DNA of 64,000 nucleotides from NCBI GenBank assembly GCA_017643025.1, contig JAEPOG010000003.1:1-64000 (forward strand), read 5' to 3'. Numbering within the stretch: position 1 is the first letter of the stretch; each line of letters opens with the position of its first letter. The position numbers were made by a program, and so were the translations under genes. This document shows, one piece after another, positions 29,101-39,159 of this stretch. Source of the stretch: Rhizobiaceae bacterium (GTDB lineage Bacteria > Pseudomonadota > Alphaproteobacteria > Rhizobiales > Rhizobiaceae). The notes below the pieces were generated by a model. It was given only the letters and a program-made list of their open reading frames with translations. It ran no database searches and had not been told where the DNA came from.

Positions 29101-29835
29101 CTTGATGGTCGGTTCGAACTGCGCCTTGCTTGGCGTGTCGGCTATTTTCGTTTCGAGGTGAGACCAGCGGCGGTCGAAATCGTCCCAGCGGCGTTCGGCG
29201 GAGCGCACCGTGTCCTCGCGCGCCAGTTCGTCGAGCGCGCCTTTCACCTTTTCGAGTTCGAGCCGCAGCATGTTGACGCTGCGGTCGTCGCTGCGCTCGG
29301 CAAGCGCGCGGACAGCGTCCGACAGGCGTTCGAATTCTGCGCCGAGTTCACCGGGCTGCGCGGAAGGCGCAGCGGAGCGAAGGCGTTCGATGTCGGAGCG
29401 GAGCGAATCGAACTCGCGGCGCAGGCCCTGTCCCATCTGCTGCCGCAGTTCCTCGCGCATCGCCTTGAGTTCGGCCGCGATCTTGGTCACGGCGCCAAGG
29501 CTGTCTTCCTGCCTGCGCGCCTGCTCCATGTCCCGGGCGAGCGTATCGAATTGCGGACGCGCGCCCCGACGCGGGGCATCGGCAACATAGTCGGTGTCGT
29601 AGTCGGCGTAGTGCGCTTCGGAATAGGGCTCGGCATCGTCGCGATAGCGAACCCGCGGGGCGGGACGGCGGGCGCCGCGGAAATCTTGGGCGCGCGGCTG
29701 GCGAAGCGTGTCGCGCAGCGGCTCCGACCGGCTTTCCAGGCGCGCCAGAGTGCGGTCCATATCCTCAAAGGAGGGATTGGGCCGCCGCTTTCTCCCGGCG
29801 TTGATGGAATCGAGATATGACCGTTTGCTGCTCAT
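26128..29835 (-). CDS. PodJ-like polar localisation factor with Sel1 repeats and peptidoglycan-binding domain
   Basis: A 1235-residue bitopic protein. Residues about 1-720 are mostly coiled coil (long Glu/Arg/Leu-rich helices), followed by an acidic linker. One membrane segment lies near 825-845 (ALMAATAIVVLVGAWQLGGAFL). Four or five Sel1/TPR-like repeats are at roughly 950-1110 (DPKAMYEIANRYADGRGVETS and similar). A C-terminal peptidoglycan-binding domain spans about 1172-1232 (IQAILNNNGYDAGPADGVMGAKTKAAIRAFQADNG). This layout matches Caulobacter PodJ and the PodJL proteins of rhizobia, which mark a cell pole and organise growth or surface structures. Confidence 0.85.
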   Translation of the reverse strand: MSSKRSYLDSINAGRKRRPNPSFEDMDRTLARLESRSEPLRDTLRQPRAQDFRGARRPAPRVRYRDDAEPYSEAHYADYDTDYVADAPRRGARPQFDTLARDMEQARRQEDSLGAVTKIAAELKAMREELRQQMGQGLRREFDSLRSDIERLRSAAPSAQPGELGAEFERLSDAVRALAERSDDRSVNMLRLELEKVKGALDELAREDTVRSAERRWDDFDRRWSHLETKIADTPSKAQFEPTIKALNSQLERIGKAVDSLPESLSLRSLEEKLRGLAGTVDQFSDKYGAKMPEAFSMIEQRLDEITRAIAASGSATQSFDTEPFERIEARVSSLARQIEELTEDQSSEQVIDRLNALSHRVEEIAQRIEMPESAVEVLAEQIHAIAGKLEEDPSRNYADVIFQGMEDRFAQISQMLERRQGDAIEQGQQLFRELERRLETVSTKLEERDSEAAASSAGVIDAMERRFAELVAHLDAGARGSGDDAMYGLEQRLDDISRRLDSSAQQVAGIDPALIKSLESQVAALSSHLERPSQPLPEFEDISPRLDHIEQSLAQGRDAMVEAARKAAHDAFANLPAGAEGGSGLSAELKAIEDLTRKSDERNAKTFETIHDTLLKIVDRLGALEQRDAVPRSQPMPAKPALAPESTPSIEGEFEDEDLDDYRGEQAQQMRSPAQAAAAAASFALGRNEPEPESEGNGRRSMLGGLTRALTGRKERKAEDTGPRTDRKAEPKLDEPLDPSVANQPLEPGSGAPDLNAIMKRVRDEHGEPGKASTMDAAKSDFIAAARRAAQAAASEAEAMKRKSDSGTGGRKLGVGGIFKGRTRTALMAATAIVVLVGAWQLGGAFLSGSGDQGDIAANSDTQQEPAQLTARMMDGGDEAAPIPPVRAVDDQPIEMTEPSASDEMLTLEQDENDAAGMSEERMALMNPAPEPAELEEPALDTSGQGMGMTGAEGTGPEALVEAAEGGDPKAMYEIANRYADGRGVETSMENAADWYRRAAELGYAPAQYRLGNLYEKGNGVERDMVMAMDWYEKAAKQGNASAMHNLAVLYAMGTNGPADNDSAARWFLEAAELGVTDSQYNLGILAAKGAGMPQSLEESYKWFALVANGGDRDAAAKRDEIAKAMRPEQLEKARQAAELWKARPVIPEANVAEIPEEWTDGDTQTASVDVGQAVRNIQAILNNNGYDAGPADGVMGAKTKAAIRAFQADNGMQADGEVDDELVKALLERNSAD

Positions 29836-30276
29836 CGATACGCCTGTCCGCCGCCGTGACCGGCCATGGTGCCGGTAGATCAGTCGAGGTCGGGTCGCTG
29901 CGAGTTCGCCCGGAAGCCGGGCGCTTTGCGGTCACGGACGCTGTTCGCCCGGACCTCTCGATTTGAAAACCGTGGCCAACGAATGACAGGATATCCACGG
30001 TACACCGACGCGCTCACCTTTCCCCGAACGTGGTAAACAAGGCGTTAACCAAGCTTACCAAGCGGCAAATTGGTCGGCAGAGTCTGAGACCTTGGTCGAG
30101 TGTGGCGATAGTTCGCAGTTGAAACGTGAATCGGTTCGCACTATGTGACCCGCCAATCGGATAGGGCCCACGAAACTGGTGCCCTTCACTCGCAACATCT
30201 CGGACCCGGTTTGCCCCCACGGGTTCCGTCAGCTTGGGATTGGCTTGCGGCCACCCTAAGGGGATTAGAAGAGGAA
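29836..30276. other. 441-bp intergenic region between divergent podJ-like and merR genes
   Basis: This gap carries the promoters of both neighbours. Two GANTC sites (30080-30084 and 30128-30132) and one TTAACC half-site resembling a CtrA box (30045-30050) are visible. PodJ is cell-cycle controlled in Caulobacter, so the sites may matter, but each is short enough to occur by chance. No open frame that looks like a gene and no strong hairpin was found. Confidence 0.4.
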
Positions 30277-30720
30277 ATGATGAACTTCGCTTCCGCCGGC
30301 GTTTCGCCGGCCGCTGGTGGTGTTTCGGAGCACAAGTCCGAGGACCTCACCAGAATTGGAGATATGGCCCGCCAGTTCGGGGTCACGCTTCGCGCTCTAC
30401 GCTTTTACGAGGACAAGGGGCTGATCAGCCCGATCCGCAACGGTGCCACGCGGCTGTACCGGAGCGCCGACAAGACGCGCCTGAAGTTCATTCTTCTGGG
30501 CCGGCGTGTCGGGTTCTCCCTGCGCGAGGTCAAGCAGATGATCGACCTCTACGATCCGCAGGGCTCCAATGTCCGTCAGCTGAAGGTCGTGCTGGAGAAG
30601 TCCGAGCGCCAACGCGGTCGCCTCGAAAAGCAGCGGCGCGAGATCGACCAGGCGATCGTCGACATCGATGGCCTGATCGCCGAGATGCGTGAACAGCTGC
30701 AGGACCGTACTGCGGCCTGA
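30277..30720 (+). CDS. MerR-family transcriptional regulator of the beta-oxidation cluster
   Basis: A 147-residue regulator. The MerR winged-helix domain is at about 28-95 (RIGDMARQFGVTLRALRFYEDKGLISPIRNGATRLYRSADKTRLKFILLGRRVGFSLREVKQMIDL), followed by a dimerisation coiled coil (VLEKSERQRGRLEKQRREIDQAIVDIDGLIAEMREQL). No metal-binding cysteines are present, so it is a non-metal MerR, similar in size to LiuR-type regulators of branched-chain acid breakdown. AGAGGAA precedes ATG 30277. The likely targets are the operators at 30827-30859 and 15569-15588. Confidence 0.85.
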   Translation: MMNFASAGVSPAAGGVSEHKSEDLTRIGDMARQFGVTLRALRFYEDKGLISPIRNGATRLYRSADKTRLKFILLGRRVGFSLREVKQMIDLYDPQGSNVRQLKVVLEKSERQRGRLEKQRREIDQAIVDIDGLIAEMREQLQDRTAA

Positions 30721-30760
30721 CGCAGTTCCGCGCCGCGAGCCGTCGCAGTCCGAATGATGC

Positions 30761-30798
30761 AACCCGGTCGCGGGCTTTCGCCCGCCGCCGGGTTTTTT
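30761..30798 (+). terminator. Intrinsic terminator after the MerR gene
   Basis: AACCCGG and CCGGGTT close an interrupted stem with an inner GCGGGC/GCCCGC helix and a TTTC loop, followed by a T6 run. It lies 40 bases after the merR stop, so the acyl-CoA dehydrogenase gene has its own promoter. Confidence 0.85.
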
Positions 30799-30826
30799 GC
30801 GTTCAAATTTCGCTCATCCGCAAAAC

Positions 30827-30859
30827 TTTGACGTTTACGCAAACGTCAAAATTTGATAC
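30827..30859 (+). promoter_or_regulatory. MerR-type operator and stretched-spacer promoter before acyl-CoA dehydrogenase
   Basis: A palindrome with perfect 10-base arms TTTGACGTTT and AAACGTCAAA around ACGC spans 30827-30850. TTGACG (30828-30833) can serve as -35 and TGATAC (30854-30859) as -10, with 20 bases between them. Long spacers of 19-20 bases with the operator inside them are the hallmark of MerR-activated promoters. A closely similar site lies at 15569-15588. Confidence 0.7.
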
Positions 30860-30933
30860 GTGCCCGCGCAAGCATCTCGTCATAGCTTGCGCCGGCTCGA
30901 TACCGGGCGCAGATTCGTTCTTCGGAGGAACCC

Positions 30934-32730
30934 ATGCCGACCTACAAGGCGCCGGTTGAGGACACGCTTTTCGTGCTCAAGGATGTGCTCGGCTACGAGC
31001 GCTACTCGAACCTTCCCGGCTTTTCCGACGCCACGCCCGACGTGCTCGAAGCAATCCTCGCCGAAGGCGCAAAGCTGGCCGAGAACGTGCTTCATCCGCT
31101 CAATCGCGTCGGCGACGAAGAAGGCTGCGTTCGCCATGACGACGGCTCTGTGACGACCCCGAAGGGCTTCAAGGACGCTTACGACCAATATTGCCAAGGC
31201 GGCTGGCTCGGGCTTGCGGCACCTGCCGAATATGGCGGCCAGGGCCTGCCATACTCGGTTCACACCGCCGTCAGCGAATACATGATCTCGGCCAACATGG
31301 CGCTGATGATGTATCCGGGCCTCACCCAGGGCGCGATCGCCGCCATCAATGAGCATGGCTCGGACGAGCAGAAGCAGACCTGGCTGCCGAAGATGATCGA
31401 GGGTGTCTGGACCGGCACCATGAACCTCACCGAGCCGCATTGCGGCACCGATCTCGGCATGCTGCGCACGAAGGCCGTGCCGCAGAAGGACGGCACCTAC
31501 AAGATTTCAGGCCAGAAGATTTTCATCTCTGCCGGCGAACACGACATGTCGGACAATATCGTCCACCTGGTGCTTGCCCGCATCGAGGGCGCGCCGGAGG
31601 GGGTGAAGGGCATATCTCTCTTTATCGTGCCGAAATTCATCCTCGACGAGAACGGCGAACCCGGCGAGCGCAATGGCGTCACCTGCGGCTCCATCGAGGA
31701 GAAGATGGGCATTCACGGCAATTCGACCTGCGTGCTCAACTACGACGAAGCCACCGGCTATCTCATCGGCGAGGAGAACTCCGGCCTCAAGGCCATGTTC
31801 GTGATGATGAACGAAGCCCGTCTCGGCGTCGGCCTGCAGGGCCAGTCGATGGGCGAAATCGCCTACCAGAACGCCGCCGACTATGCGCGCGAGCGCATTC
31901 AGGGCCGGGCTTTGTCTGGCCCGAAGGCCCCGGACAAGAAGGCCGATCCGATCATCGTCCATCCGGACATCCGCCGTTCGCTGATGACCATGCGCGCCTT
32001 CAACGAGGGAGGTCGCGCTTTCGTTCTGTGGACCGCGCTCAAGTCTGACGTCGCGCATCGCACCGGCGAGGAAAAGGACCGCGAGGAAGCGGAAGACCTG
32101 CTCGGCCTGATGACCCCGATCATCAAGGGTGTGCTCACCGACAAGGGCTTCGACCACGCCGTCATGGCGCAGCAGGTGTTTGGCGGCCATGGCTACATTG
32201 AAGAGCACGGCATGAGTCAGTTTGTGCGCGATGCCCGCATCGCCATGATCTATGAGGGCGCCAACGGCATCCAGGCGCTCGACCTCGTCGGCCGCAAGCT
32301 GGCAGCCAATGGCGGCCGCGCCGTGCAGGCCTTCTTCAAGGAGGTCGGCGAGTTCTGCGAGGAGCATCGCGAAGACGAGAAGATGAAGCCTTACACCAAG
32401 GCGCTGAAGAAGGGCCTGAACGACCTGCAGGCCGCCACCATGTGGCTGATGCAGAACGCCATGCAAAAGCCCGACAATGCGGGTGCTGCCTCGACCGATT
32501 ACATGCACCTCTTCGGGCTTGTGGCGCTGGGCTACATGTGGGCGCAGATGGCGAAGAGCGCGCAGAGCAAGCTCGCCGATGGCGCCAACGGCTCTTCCGC
32601 CTTCTTCGACAACAAGCTGACGACAGCTACCTTCTTCATGGAGCGCATCATGCCGGAAACGGCGACCCGGCTCGCCCGCATCTCGGCCGGCGCGGACTCC
32701 ATGATGGCGCTGCCCGCCGAGGCGTTCTGA
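30934..32730 (+). CDS. Acyl-CoA dehydrogenase, FadE/DmdC-like, with extended C-terminus
   Basis: A 598-residue flavoprotein of the long acyl-CoA dehydrogenase group (N-terminal [24 protein letters not shown], a characteristic extension). The substrate/FAD segments [21 protein letters not shown] and [42 protein letters not shown] are intact, followed by the extra C-terminal domain. It makes the first oxidation of beta-oxidation; the family also includes methylmercaptopropionyl-CoA dehydrogenases, so chain length is uncertain. CGGAGGA precedes the ATG. It is controlled by the MerR-type promoter just upstream. Confidence 0.92.
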   Translation: MPTYKAPVEDTLFVLKDVLGYERYSNLPGFSDATPDVLEAILAEGAKLAENVLHPLNRVGDEEGCVRHDDGSVTTPKGFKDAYDQYCQGGWLGLAAPAEYGGQGLPYSVHTAVSEYMISANMALMMYPGLTQGAIAAINEHGSDEQKQTWLPKMIEGVWTGTMNLTEPHCGTDLGMLRTKAVPQKDGTYKISGQKIFISAGEHDMSDNIVHLVLARIEGAPEGVKGISLFIVPKFILDENGEPGERNGVTCGSIEEKMGIHGNSTCVLNYDEATGYLIGEENSGLKAMFVMMNEARLGVGLQGQSMGEIAYQNAADYARERIQGRALSGPKAPDKKADPIIVHPDIRRSLMTMRAFNEGGRAFVLWTALKSDVAHRTGEEKDREEAEDLLGLMTPIIKGVLTDKGFDHAVMAQQVFGGHGYIEEHGMSQFVRDARIAMIYEGANGIQALDLVGRKLAANGGRAVQAFFKEVGEFCEEHREDEKMKPYTKALKKGLNDLQAATMWLMQNAMQKPDNAGAASTDYMHLFGLVALGYMWAQMAKSAQSKLADGANGSSAFFDNKLTTATFFMERIMPETATRLARISAGADSMMALPAEAF

Positions 32731-32757
32731 CGCGGAGCCGTGCACCTGCGCGGCTCT

Positions 32758-32774
32758 GTTCAAGTTTGAACTTG
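32758..32774 (+). promoter_or_regulatory. Nested palindromes upstream of second acyl-CoA dehydrogenase
   Basis: Two overlapping inverted repeats, GTTCAAGTTTGAAC (32758-32771) and CAAGTTTGAACTTG (32761-32774), lie 38 bases before the ATG at 32812. They resemble operators of TetR-type regulators of fatty-acid genes, but no such regulator is in the window. A short GC stem (32735-32756) precedes them and might be a weak terminator. Confidence 0.4.
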
Positions 32775-32811
32775 TTTGTTAGAACGCCGTGGGCCGTCCG
32801 AGGAGGAACCG

Positions 32812-33984
<1,173 letters not shown>

Positions 33985-33986
33985 CG

Positions 33987-34424
33987 ATGGCGGCCGACCC
34001 GCTCTCCAGCTTCAGCGCCGACAATGCGCCGCCCTCGGCCAAATGGCTGGGCATGCAGGTCATCTCGTGGGACCGCGAGGCGATGCGGCTGAGGCTCGCC
34101 TTCGAGCCGCCGCGCGACGTCATCAATTTCGGCGGCGTCGTGCAGGGCGGGTTCCTGATCGCCATGATGGACGACGCGATGGGCTTCAACTGCTTCATCA
34201 GCCTCGGCATGGCCAACCGGCAGGCCACCATCGACCTGCACACGCATTTCCTGCGCGCCGTGCAGTATGGCCGTATCGAGGTTGAGGCGCGTGTCGTGCG
34301 CGCCGGCCGCTCCGTCGCCTTTCTGGAGGCCGAGCTCTACGGCCCTGACGGCGAGCTGGCGGCGCGCACCACCTCGAGCATGAAGCTCAGCCCGATGGCC
34401 GGCATGGCCCAGGCGGCGGAATAG
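33987..34424 (+). CDS. PaaI-type hotdog thioesterase
   Basis: A 145-residue hotdog-fold protein of the PaaI/YigI type (NFGGVVQGGFLIAMMDDAMGFNCFISLGMANRQATIDLHTHFLRAV). The HGG-like segment is GGVVQGGF and the helix-borne acidic pair MMDDAMG is where the catalytic Asp normally sits. It would release free acid from an acyl-CoA. It starts two bases after the acyl-CoA dehydrogenase stop, so the two are in one operon. Confidence 0.85.
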   Translation: MAADPLSSFSADNAPPSAKWLGMQVISWDREAMRLRLAFEPPRDVINFGGVVQGGFLIAMMDDAMGFNCFISLGMANRQATIDLHTHFLRAVQYGRIEVEARVVRAGRSVAFLEAELYGPDGELAARTTSSMKLSPMAGMAQAAE

Positions 34425-34432
34425 GATCACGG

Positions 34433-35065
34433 ATGGCCGAGTTCGATCTTCACTGCTTCGCCGAGAGCGGTAATTCCTACAAGGCAGCACTGATGCTGCA
34501 GCTTAGCGGCGCGGACTGGCAGCCGGTCGGCGTGGAGTTCTTCAAGGGCGCGACACGCTCGCCCGAATACCGCGAACTCAATATAATGGGCGAAGCGCCG
34601 GTTCTCATCCACCACCGTGCCGATGGCGACTTCACGCTCAGCCAGTCAGGCGCGATCCTCATCTATCTCGCCCGCCATTTCAGCAAGTTCGGTCACAAGT
34701 CGGAGAGCGAGGAGTTCGAAATCCTCCGTTGGGTCTTGTTCGACAACCACAAGCTGACCAGTTACACCGCAACGGAACGCTTCATGCGGCACTTTCAGAA
34801 GAAAGTGGACGATCCGGCGGCGCAGTTCATCTATGCCCGCGCGCAGGGTGCCTGGAAGGTTCTGGAAGCGCATCTGGCCGGCCGCGACTGGGTGGCTGCC
34901 GACAGGCCGACCATCGCCGATTTCTCGCTGTGCGGCTACCTGTTCTGGCCTGAGCAGATCGAGATGGACCAGGCCGAATTCCCGGCCATTGCCGCATGGC
35001 TCGGCCGCTTGCGCGCCCTGCCGGGCTGGGCCGCGCCGGAAGAATTGATGCCTTCGGGCATGTGA
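34433..35065 (+). CDS. Glutathione S-transferase family protein
   Basis: A 210-residue protein with the thioredoxin-like N-terminal domain (MAEFDLHCFAESGNSYKAALMLQLSGADWQ, with Ser in the SGNSYK segment as likely glutathione contact), the cis-Pro segment MGEAPVLIH, and the all-helical C-terminal domain with a conserved N-capping region (RPTIADFSLCGYLFW). It sits inside the beta-oxidation operon, eight bases after the thioesterase. Its substrate is unknown. Confidence 0.88.
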   Translation: MAEFDLHCFAESGNSYKAALMLQLSGADWQPVGVEFFKGATRSPEYRELNIMGEAPVLIHHRADGDFTLSQSGAILIYLARHFSKFGHKSESEEFEILRWVLFDNHKLTSYTATERFMRHFQKKVDDPAAQFIYARAQGAWKVLEAHLAGRDWVAADRPTIADFSLCGYLFWPEQIEMDQAEFPAIAAWLGRLRALPGWAAPEELMPSGM

Positions 35066-35115
35066 AACGACGATAACGGGCGCCGCCAACCGGCCCCACT
35101 CTAAGGAGATGCAAG

Positions 35116-36324
35116 ATGGCTGACGCATTTGTCTACGACGCCGTTCGCACGCCACGCGGCCGCGGCAAGAAGGACGGTTCGCTGCACGAAGTTCCGGCGG
35201 TCCGCCTCGGCGCCAAGGTTCTGGAAGCCGTGCGCGACCGCAACGGGCTCGACACCGCGAAGGTCGATGACATCATCTTCGGCTGTGTCGATCCGGTCGG
35301 CGAGGCGGGGTCCGTCATTCCGCGCGCCTCGGCCTTCGAGGCCCGTTATGCCACCGAGGCGCCCGGCATGCAGATTTCGCGTTTCTGCGCCTCCGGCCTC
35401 GACGCCATCAACATGGGCGCCGCCAAGATCGCTGGCGGCTCCGACGAGATCGTGATTGCTGGTGGCGTGGAATCGATGAGCCGCGTCGGCATGGGCATGT
35501 CCGGTGGCGCATGGTTCATGGACCCCTCTGTCGGTCTGCCTTCCTATTTCATGCCGCAGGGCGTTTCGGCCGACCTGATCGCCACCAAGCACGGTTTCTC
35601 CCGCGACGACGTCGACGCCTATGCGGTCGAGAGCCAGAAGCGCGCCGACGCCGCCTGGAAGGACGGCCGCTTCAAGAACTCGGTCATCTCGATCAAGGAC
35701 CAGAATGGCATGACCATTCTCGACCATGACGAGCACATGCGCCCCTCGACCGACATGCAGTCGCTGGCCTCGCTCAACCCGTCCTTCGTGATGCCGGGCG
35801 AGATGGGCGGCTTCAACGCCGTCGCCGTCCAGCGCTATCCTGAGATCGAGGGCGTCAACCACGTCCACCACGCCGGCAACTCGTCCGGCATCGTCGATGG
35901 CGCAGCCGCCGTCCTGCTCGGCTCCAAGAAGGCCGGCAAGACGATGGGCCTCAAGCCCCGCGCCCGGATTCATTCCTTCACCAATATCGGCTCCGAGCCG
36001 GCGATCATGCTCACCGGCCCGGTCGACGTGACCGAGAAGCTGCTGAAGAAGGCCAAGATGACGCTCGACGACATCGACCTCTTCGAGCTCAACGAGGCCT
36101 TCGCTTCGGTCGTGCTGCGCTACATGCAGGCCTTCGACATCGACCACGATAAGATCAACGTCAATGGCGGCGCCATTGCCATGGGCCATCCGCTCGGCGC
36201 CACTGGTGCGATGATCTTCGGCACCGTGCTTGACGAGCTGGAGCGGCGCGACCTCAACACCGCGCTGGTAACGCTTTGCATCGGCGCCGGGATGGGCACC
36301 GCGACCATCATCGAGCGCGTCTAG
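35116..36324 (+). CDS. fadA: Acetyl-CoA C-acyltransferase (thiolase)
   Basis: A 402-residue thiolase that cleaves 3-ketoacyl-CoA with CoA. All catalytic residues are visible: Cys91 ([12 protein letters not shown]), His358 ([10 protein letters not shown]) and Cys388 ([10 protein letters not shown]). AAGGAG precedes the ATG. The isochorismatase-like gene and the FadJ-type multienzyme follow, so beta-oxidation from enoyl-CoA onward is encoded together. Confidence 0.93.
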   Translation: MADAFVYDAVRTPRGRGKKDGSLHEVPAVRLGAKVLEAVRDRNGLDTAKVDDIIFGCVDPVGEAGSVIPRASAFEARYATEAPGMQISRFCASGLDAINMGAAKIAGGSDEIVIAGGVESMSRVGMGMSGGAWFMDPSVGLPSYFMPQGVSADLIATKHGFSRDDVDAYAVESQKRADAAWKDGRFKNSVISIKDQNGMTILDHDEHMRPSTDMQSLASLNPSFVMPGEMGGFNAVAVQRYPEIEGVNHVHHAGNSSGIVDGAAAVLLGSKKAGKTMGLKPRARIHSFTNIGSEPAIMLTGPVDVTEKLLKKAKMTLDDIDLFELNEAFASVVLRYMQAFDIDHDKINVNGGAIAMGHPLGATGAMIFGTVLDELERRDLNTALVTLCIGAGMGTATIIERV

Positions 36325-36332
36325 GACCGGTC

Positions 36333-36914
36333 ATGCTCGGCAAGAACCGGACGGCGCTGCTGCTCGTCGACGTGCAGAAGGGCTTCCTCGAACGGGAAGC
36401 CGCCGGCGAGCGCCGCAACAACCCCGAAGCCGTCGCCAACATGGCGCGGCTGCTGGGCGTGTTCCGACGCAACGCGATGCCCGTCATCCACATCCGCCAT
36501 GCCTCGACAAACCCGAATTCGGTGCTGCGTCCCGACCGGCCCGGTTTCGCTGGCATGGACGAAGTGCGCGAGATCGAAGGCGAGGCGGTTCTGGTGAAGA
36601 ACGTCAATTCTGGCTTCATCGGCACCGACCTTGAGGTGCGCTTGCGCTCTGCAGGCGTTACCACCGTCGTGATCGCCGGCATCACCACCAACCATTGCGT
36701 CGAGACCACCGCCCGCATGGCCGGCAATCTCGGCTTCGACGTCAGGCTCGTCGCCGACGCCAGCTACACATTTGACCGCATAGGTCACGGCGGCCGCCGC
36801 GAGACGGCCGAGGACATTCACGCGATGACGCTGTCCAATCTCGACGGCGAGTTCGCGACCATCGAAACGACAGACAGCCTGCTTGCGGCGCTTGAGACCA
36901 GCGCGGCGGCCTAA
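36333..36914 (+). CDS. Isochorismatase-like cysteine hydrolase
   Basis: A 193-residue alpha/beta protein of the isochorismatase-like superfamily. The triad is visible as the Asp in LLLVDVQKGF, the Lys in VLVKNVNSGF and Cys122 in TTNHCVETTARMA. Such enzymes hydrolyse amides (nicotinamidase, ureidoacrylate and others); the substrate here is unknown. It starts eight bases after the thiolase stop and is followed after ten bases by the FadJ gene, so it is part of the operon even though no beta-oxidation step needs it. Confidence 0.87.
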   Translation: MLGKNRTALLLVDVQKGFLEREAAGERRNNPEAVANMARLLGVFRRNAMPVIHIRHASTNPNSVLRPDRPGFAGMDEVREIEGEAVLVKNVNSGFIGTDLEVRLRSAGVTTVVIAGITTNHCVETTARMAGNLGFDVRLVADASYTFDRIGHGGRRETAEDIHAMTLSNLDGEFATIETTDSLLAALETSAAA

Positions 36915-36924
36915 GGAGGACCTC

Positions 36925-39141
36925 ATGAGCTACAAGAACTTCACGGTCGAAACCGATTCCGACGGCATCGCGCTCGTCACCTGGGACTCCCCCGGCCGCT
37001 CCATGAACGTCTTCACCGAGGAGGTGATGGATGAGCTGGAGAAGATCATCGACCACGTCGCCTCCGACGACAAAATCAAGGGCGCGGTCATCACCTCCGG
37101 CAAGGACACGTTCTCCGGCGGCGCCGACCTGACCATGCTGCAGCGCATGCTGGGCATGTTCCGGGCCGAGGAAAAGAAGAACCACGACAGCGCCATCAAG
37201 ATGCTGTTCGAGGGCGCTGGCCGCATGAGCTGGCTGTGGCGCAAGCTCGAAACGTCCGGCAAGCCCTGGGTTTCGGCGATCAACGGCACCTGCATGGGCG
37301 GCGCGTTTGAGCTGTCGCTCGCCTGCCACGGCCGCGTTGCAGCTGACTCAGACAAGGTCAAGATGGCCCTGCCCGAAGTGAAGGTCGGCATCTTCCCGGG
37401 CGCCGGCGGCACCCAGCGCGTGCCGCGCCTAACGGACGGCCAGCAGGCGCTGCAGATGCTCACCTCGGGCCAGAACCTGTCGCCGAAGAAGGCCAAGCAG
37501 ATGGGCCTCATCCACGAGGTGGTGGAGCCCGCGAAGCTGATCGACGCCGCCAAGGACATGATCAAGGGCGGACTGAAGGCCGTGCAGCCCTGGGACGAAA
37601 AGGGCTTTAAGCTGCCAGGCGGCCCTGTCTATTCGGCGGCGGGCGCCAATCTATGGCCGCCGGCAATCGCCATCCTGCGTCGCGAGACCTACGGCAACTA
37701 TCCCGCCGCCGCGGCAATCCTGAAATGCGTCTATGAGGGCCTGCTGGTGCCGTTCGATACGGCGCTCAGGATCGAGCAGCGCTATTTCACCGAAATCCTG
37801 CGCTCGACTGAAGCCGCCATGATGGTGCGCTCATTGTTCGTGTCATTGCAGGAGCTCAACAAGGGCGCCCGGCGGCCACAAGGCGTGCCGGAGACCAAGT
37901 TCAAGAAGATCGGCGTTCTCGGCGCCGGCTTCATGGGCGCCGGCATAGCCTATGTCACCGCAAAGGCCGGTATCCCCGTTGTGCTGCTCGACCGCGACAT
38001 GCCGTCAGCCGAGAAGGGCAAGGCGCATTCGGAAGGCCTGATGGACGGCGCGATCAAGAAGGGTCGCGCCACGGAGGAGCAGAAGCAGCAGCTTCTCTCG
38101 CTGATCACGCCGACGACCGACTACGCCGATCTCGACGGCTGCGACCTCGTCATCGAGGCGGTGTTCGAGGATTCCGAGGTCAAGAAGGGCGCCACGGAAA
38201 AGACCGAGGCAGTCATCGCCAAGGACGCCATCTTCGCTTCCAACACCTCGACAATACCGATCACCGGCCTGGCCAAGAACTCGAAGCGGCCGAAGAACTT
38301 CATCGGCATCCACTTCTTCTCGCCGGTCGACCGCATGATGCTGGTCGAGATCATCCTCGGCAAGAAGACCGGCGACGAGGCACTTGCCGTAGCGATCGAC
38401 TATGTCCGCGCCATCAAGAAGACGCCGATCGTCGTCAATGACACGCGCGGCTTCTACGTCAACCGTTGCGTGCTGCGCTACATGGCCGAATCCTTCCAGA
38501 TGCTGATCGAGGGCGTGCCGCCGGCAATGATCGAGAACGCCGCCAAGATGGCCGGCATGCCGGTCGGCCCGCTGGCGCTGACCGACGAGACGGCCATCGA
38601 CCTCGCCCAGAAGATCATGAAGCAGACCATCCGCGATCTCGGCGAAAAGGCCGTTCCGGCCGACCAGTTCGAACTGATCAACACCATGGTCGACAAGCAT
38701 GGCCGCCATGGCCGCAAGAACGGGAAGGGCTTCTACGACTACCCGGCGAAACCGGCCAAGAAGCACCTTTGGCCGGGTCTCAAGGAACTCTACCCGCAGC
38801 AGAATCCCGACGACATCGACGTCGAGGAACTGAAGCAGCGCTTCCTGGTCACCATCGCGCTCGAGGCCTCGCGCGTGATGGAGGAAGGTATCGTCACCGA
38901 TCCGCGCGAAGCCGATGTCGGCTCGATCCTCGCGTTCGGCTTCGCCCCCTATACCGGTGGCGCACTGTCCTACATCGACGGCATGGGAATGGAGAATTTC
39001 CTGGCGCTCGCCAAGAAGCTGCAGAAGAAATACGGCGCGCAGTTCAAGGCGCCGAAGCTGCTTGCCGACATGGCCGCCAAGGGCGAGACCTTCTACGACC
39101 GCTTTGATCCCTATGGGGACAAGGTCAAGGAAGCGGCCTGA
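36925..39141 (+). CDS. fadJ: Fatty-acid oxidation multienzyme (enoyl-CoA hydratase / 3-hydroxyacyl-CoA dehydrogenase)
   Basis: A 738-residue bifunctional enzyme. The N-terminal crotonase domain has the oxyanion-hole segments TSGKDTFSGGADL and NGTCMGGAFELSLACHGRV. The NAD-binding domain begins at IGVLGAGFMGAGIAYVTAKAG, with GAGFMG at 333-338, followed by the 3-hydroxyacyl-CoA dehydrogenase C-terminal domains (GIHFFSPVDRMMLVEI, NDTRGFYVNRCV). It hydrates enoyl-CoA and oxidises the hydroxy product for the thiolase encoded two genes upstream. AAGGAGGA lies directly before the ATG, sharing bases with the previous stop. Confidence 0.94.
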   Translation: MSYKNFTVETDSDGIALVTWDSPGRSMNVFTEEVMDELEKIIDHVASDDKIKGAVITSGKDTFSGGADLTMLQRMLGMFRAEEKKNHDSAIKMLFEGAGRMSWLWRKLETSGKPWVSAINGTCMGGAFELSLACHGRVAADSDKVKMALPEVKVGIFPGAGGTQRVPRLTDGQQALQMLTSGQNLSPKKAKQMGLIHEVVEPAKLIDAAKDMIKGGLKAVQPWDEKGFKLPGGPVYSAAGANLWPPAIAILRRETYGNYPAAAAILKCVYEGLLVPFDTALRIEQRYFTEILRSTEAAMMVRSLFVSLQELNKGARRPQGVPETKFKKIGVLGAGFMGAGIAYVTAKAGIPVVLLDRDMPSAEKGKAHSEGLMDGAIKKGRATEEQKQQLLSLITPTTDYADLDGCDLVIEAVFEDSEVKKGATEKTEAVIAKDAIFASNTSTIPITGLAKNSKRPKNFIGIHFFSPVDRMMLVEIILGKKTGDEALAVAIDYVRAIKKTPIVVNDTRGFYVNRCVLRYMAESFQMLIEGVPPAMIENAAKMAGMPVGPLALTDETAIDLAQKIMKQTIRDLGEKAVPADQFELINTMVDKHGRHGRKNGKGFYDYPAKPAKKHLWPGLKELYPQQNPDDIDVEELKQRFLVTIALEASRVMEEGIVTDPREADVGSILAFGFAPYTGGALSYIDGMGMENFLALAKKLQKKYGAQFKAPKLLADMAAKGETFYDRFDPYGDKVKEAA

Positions 39142-39159
39142 CGATAAAGAGAATGCGCG

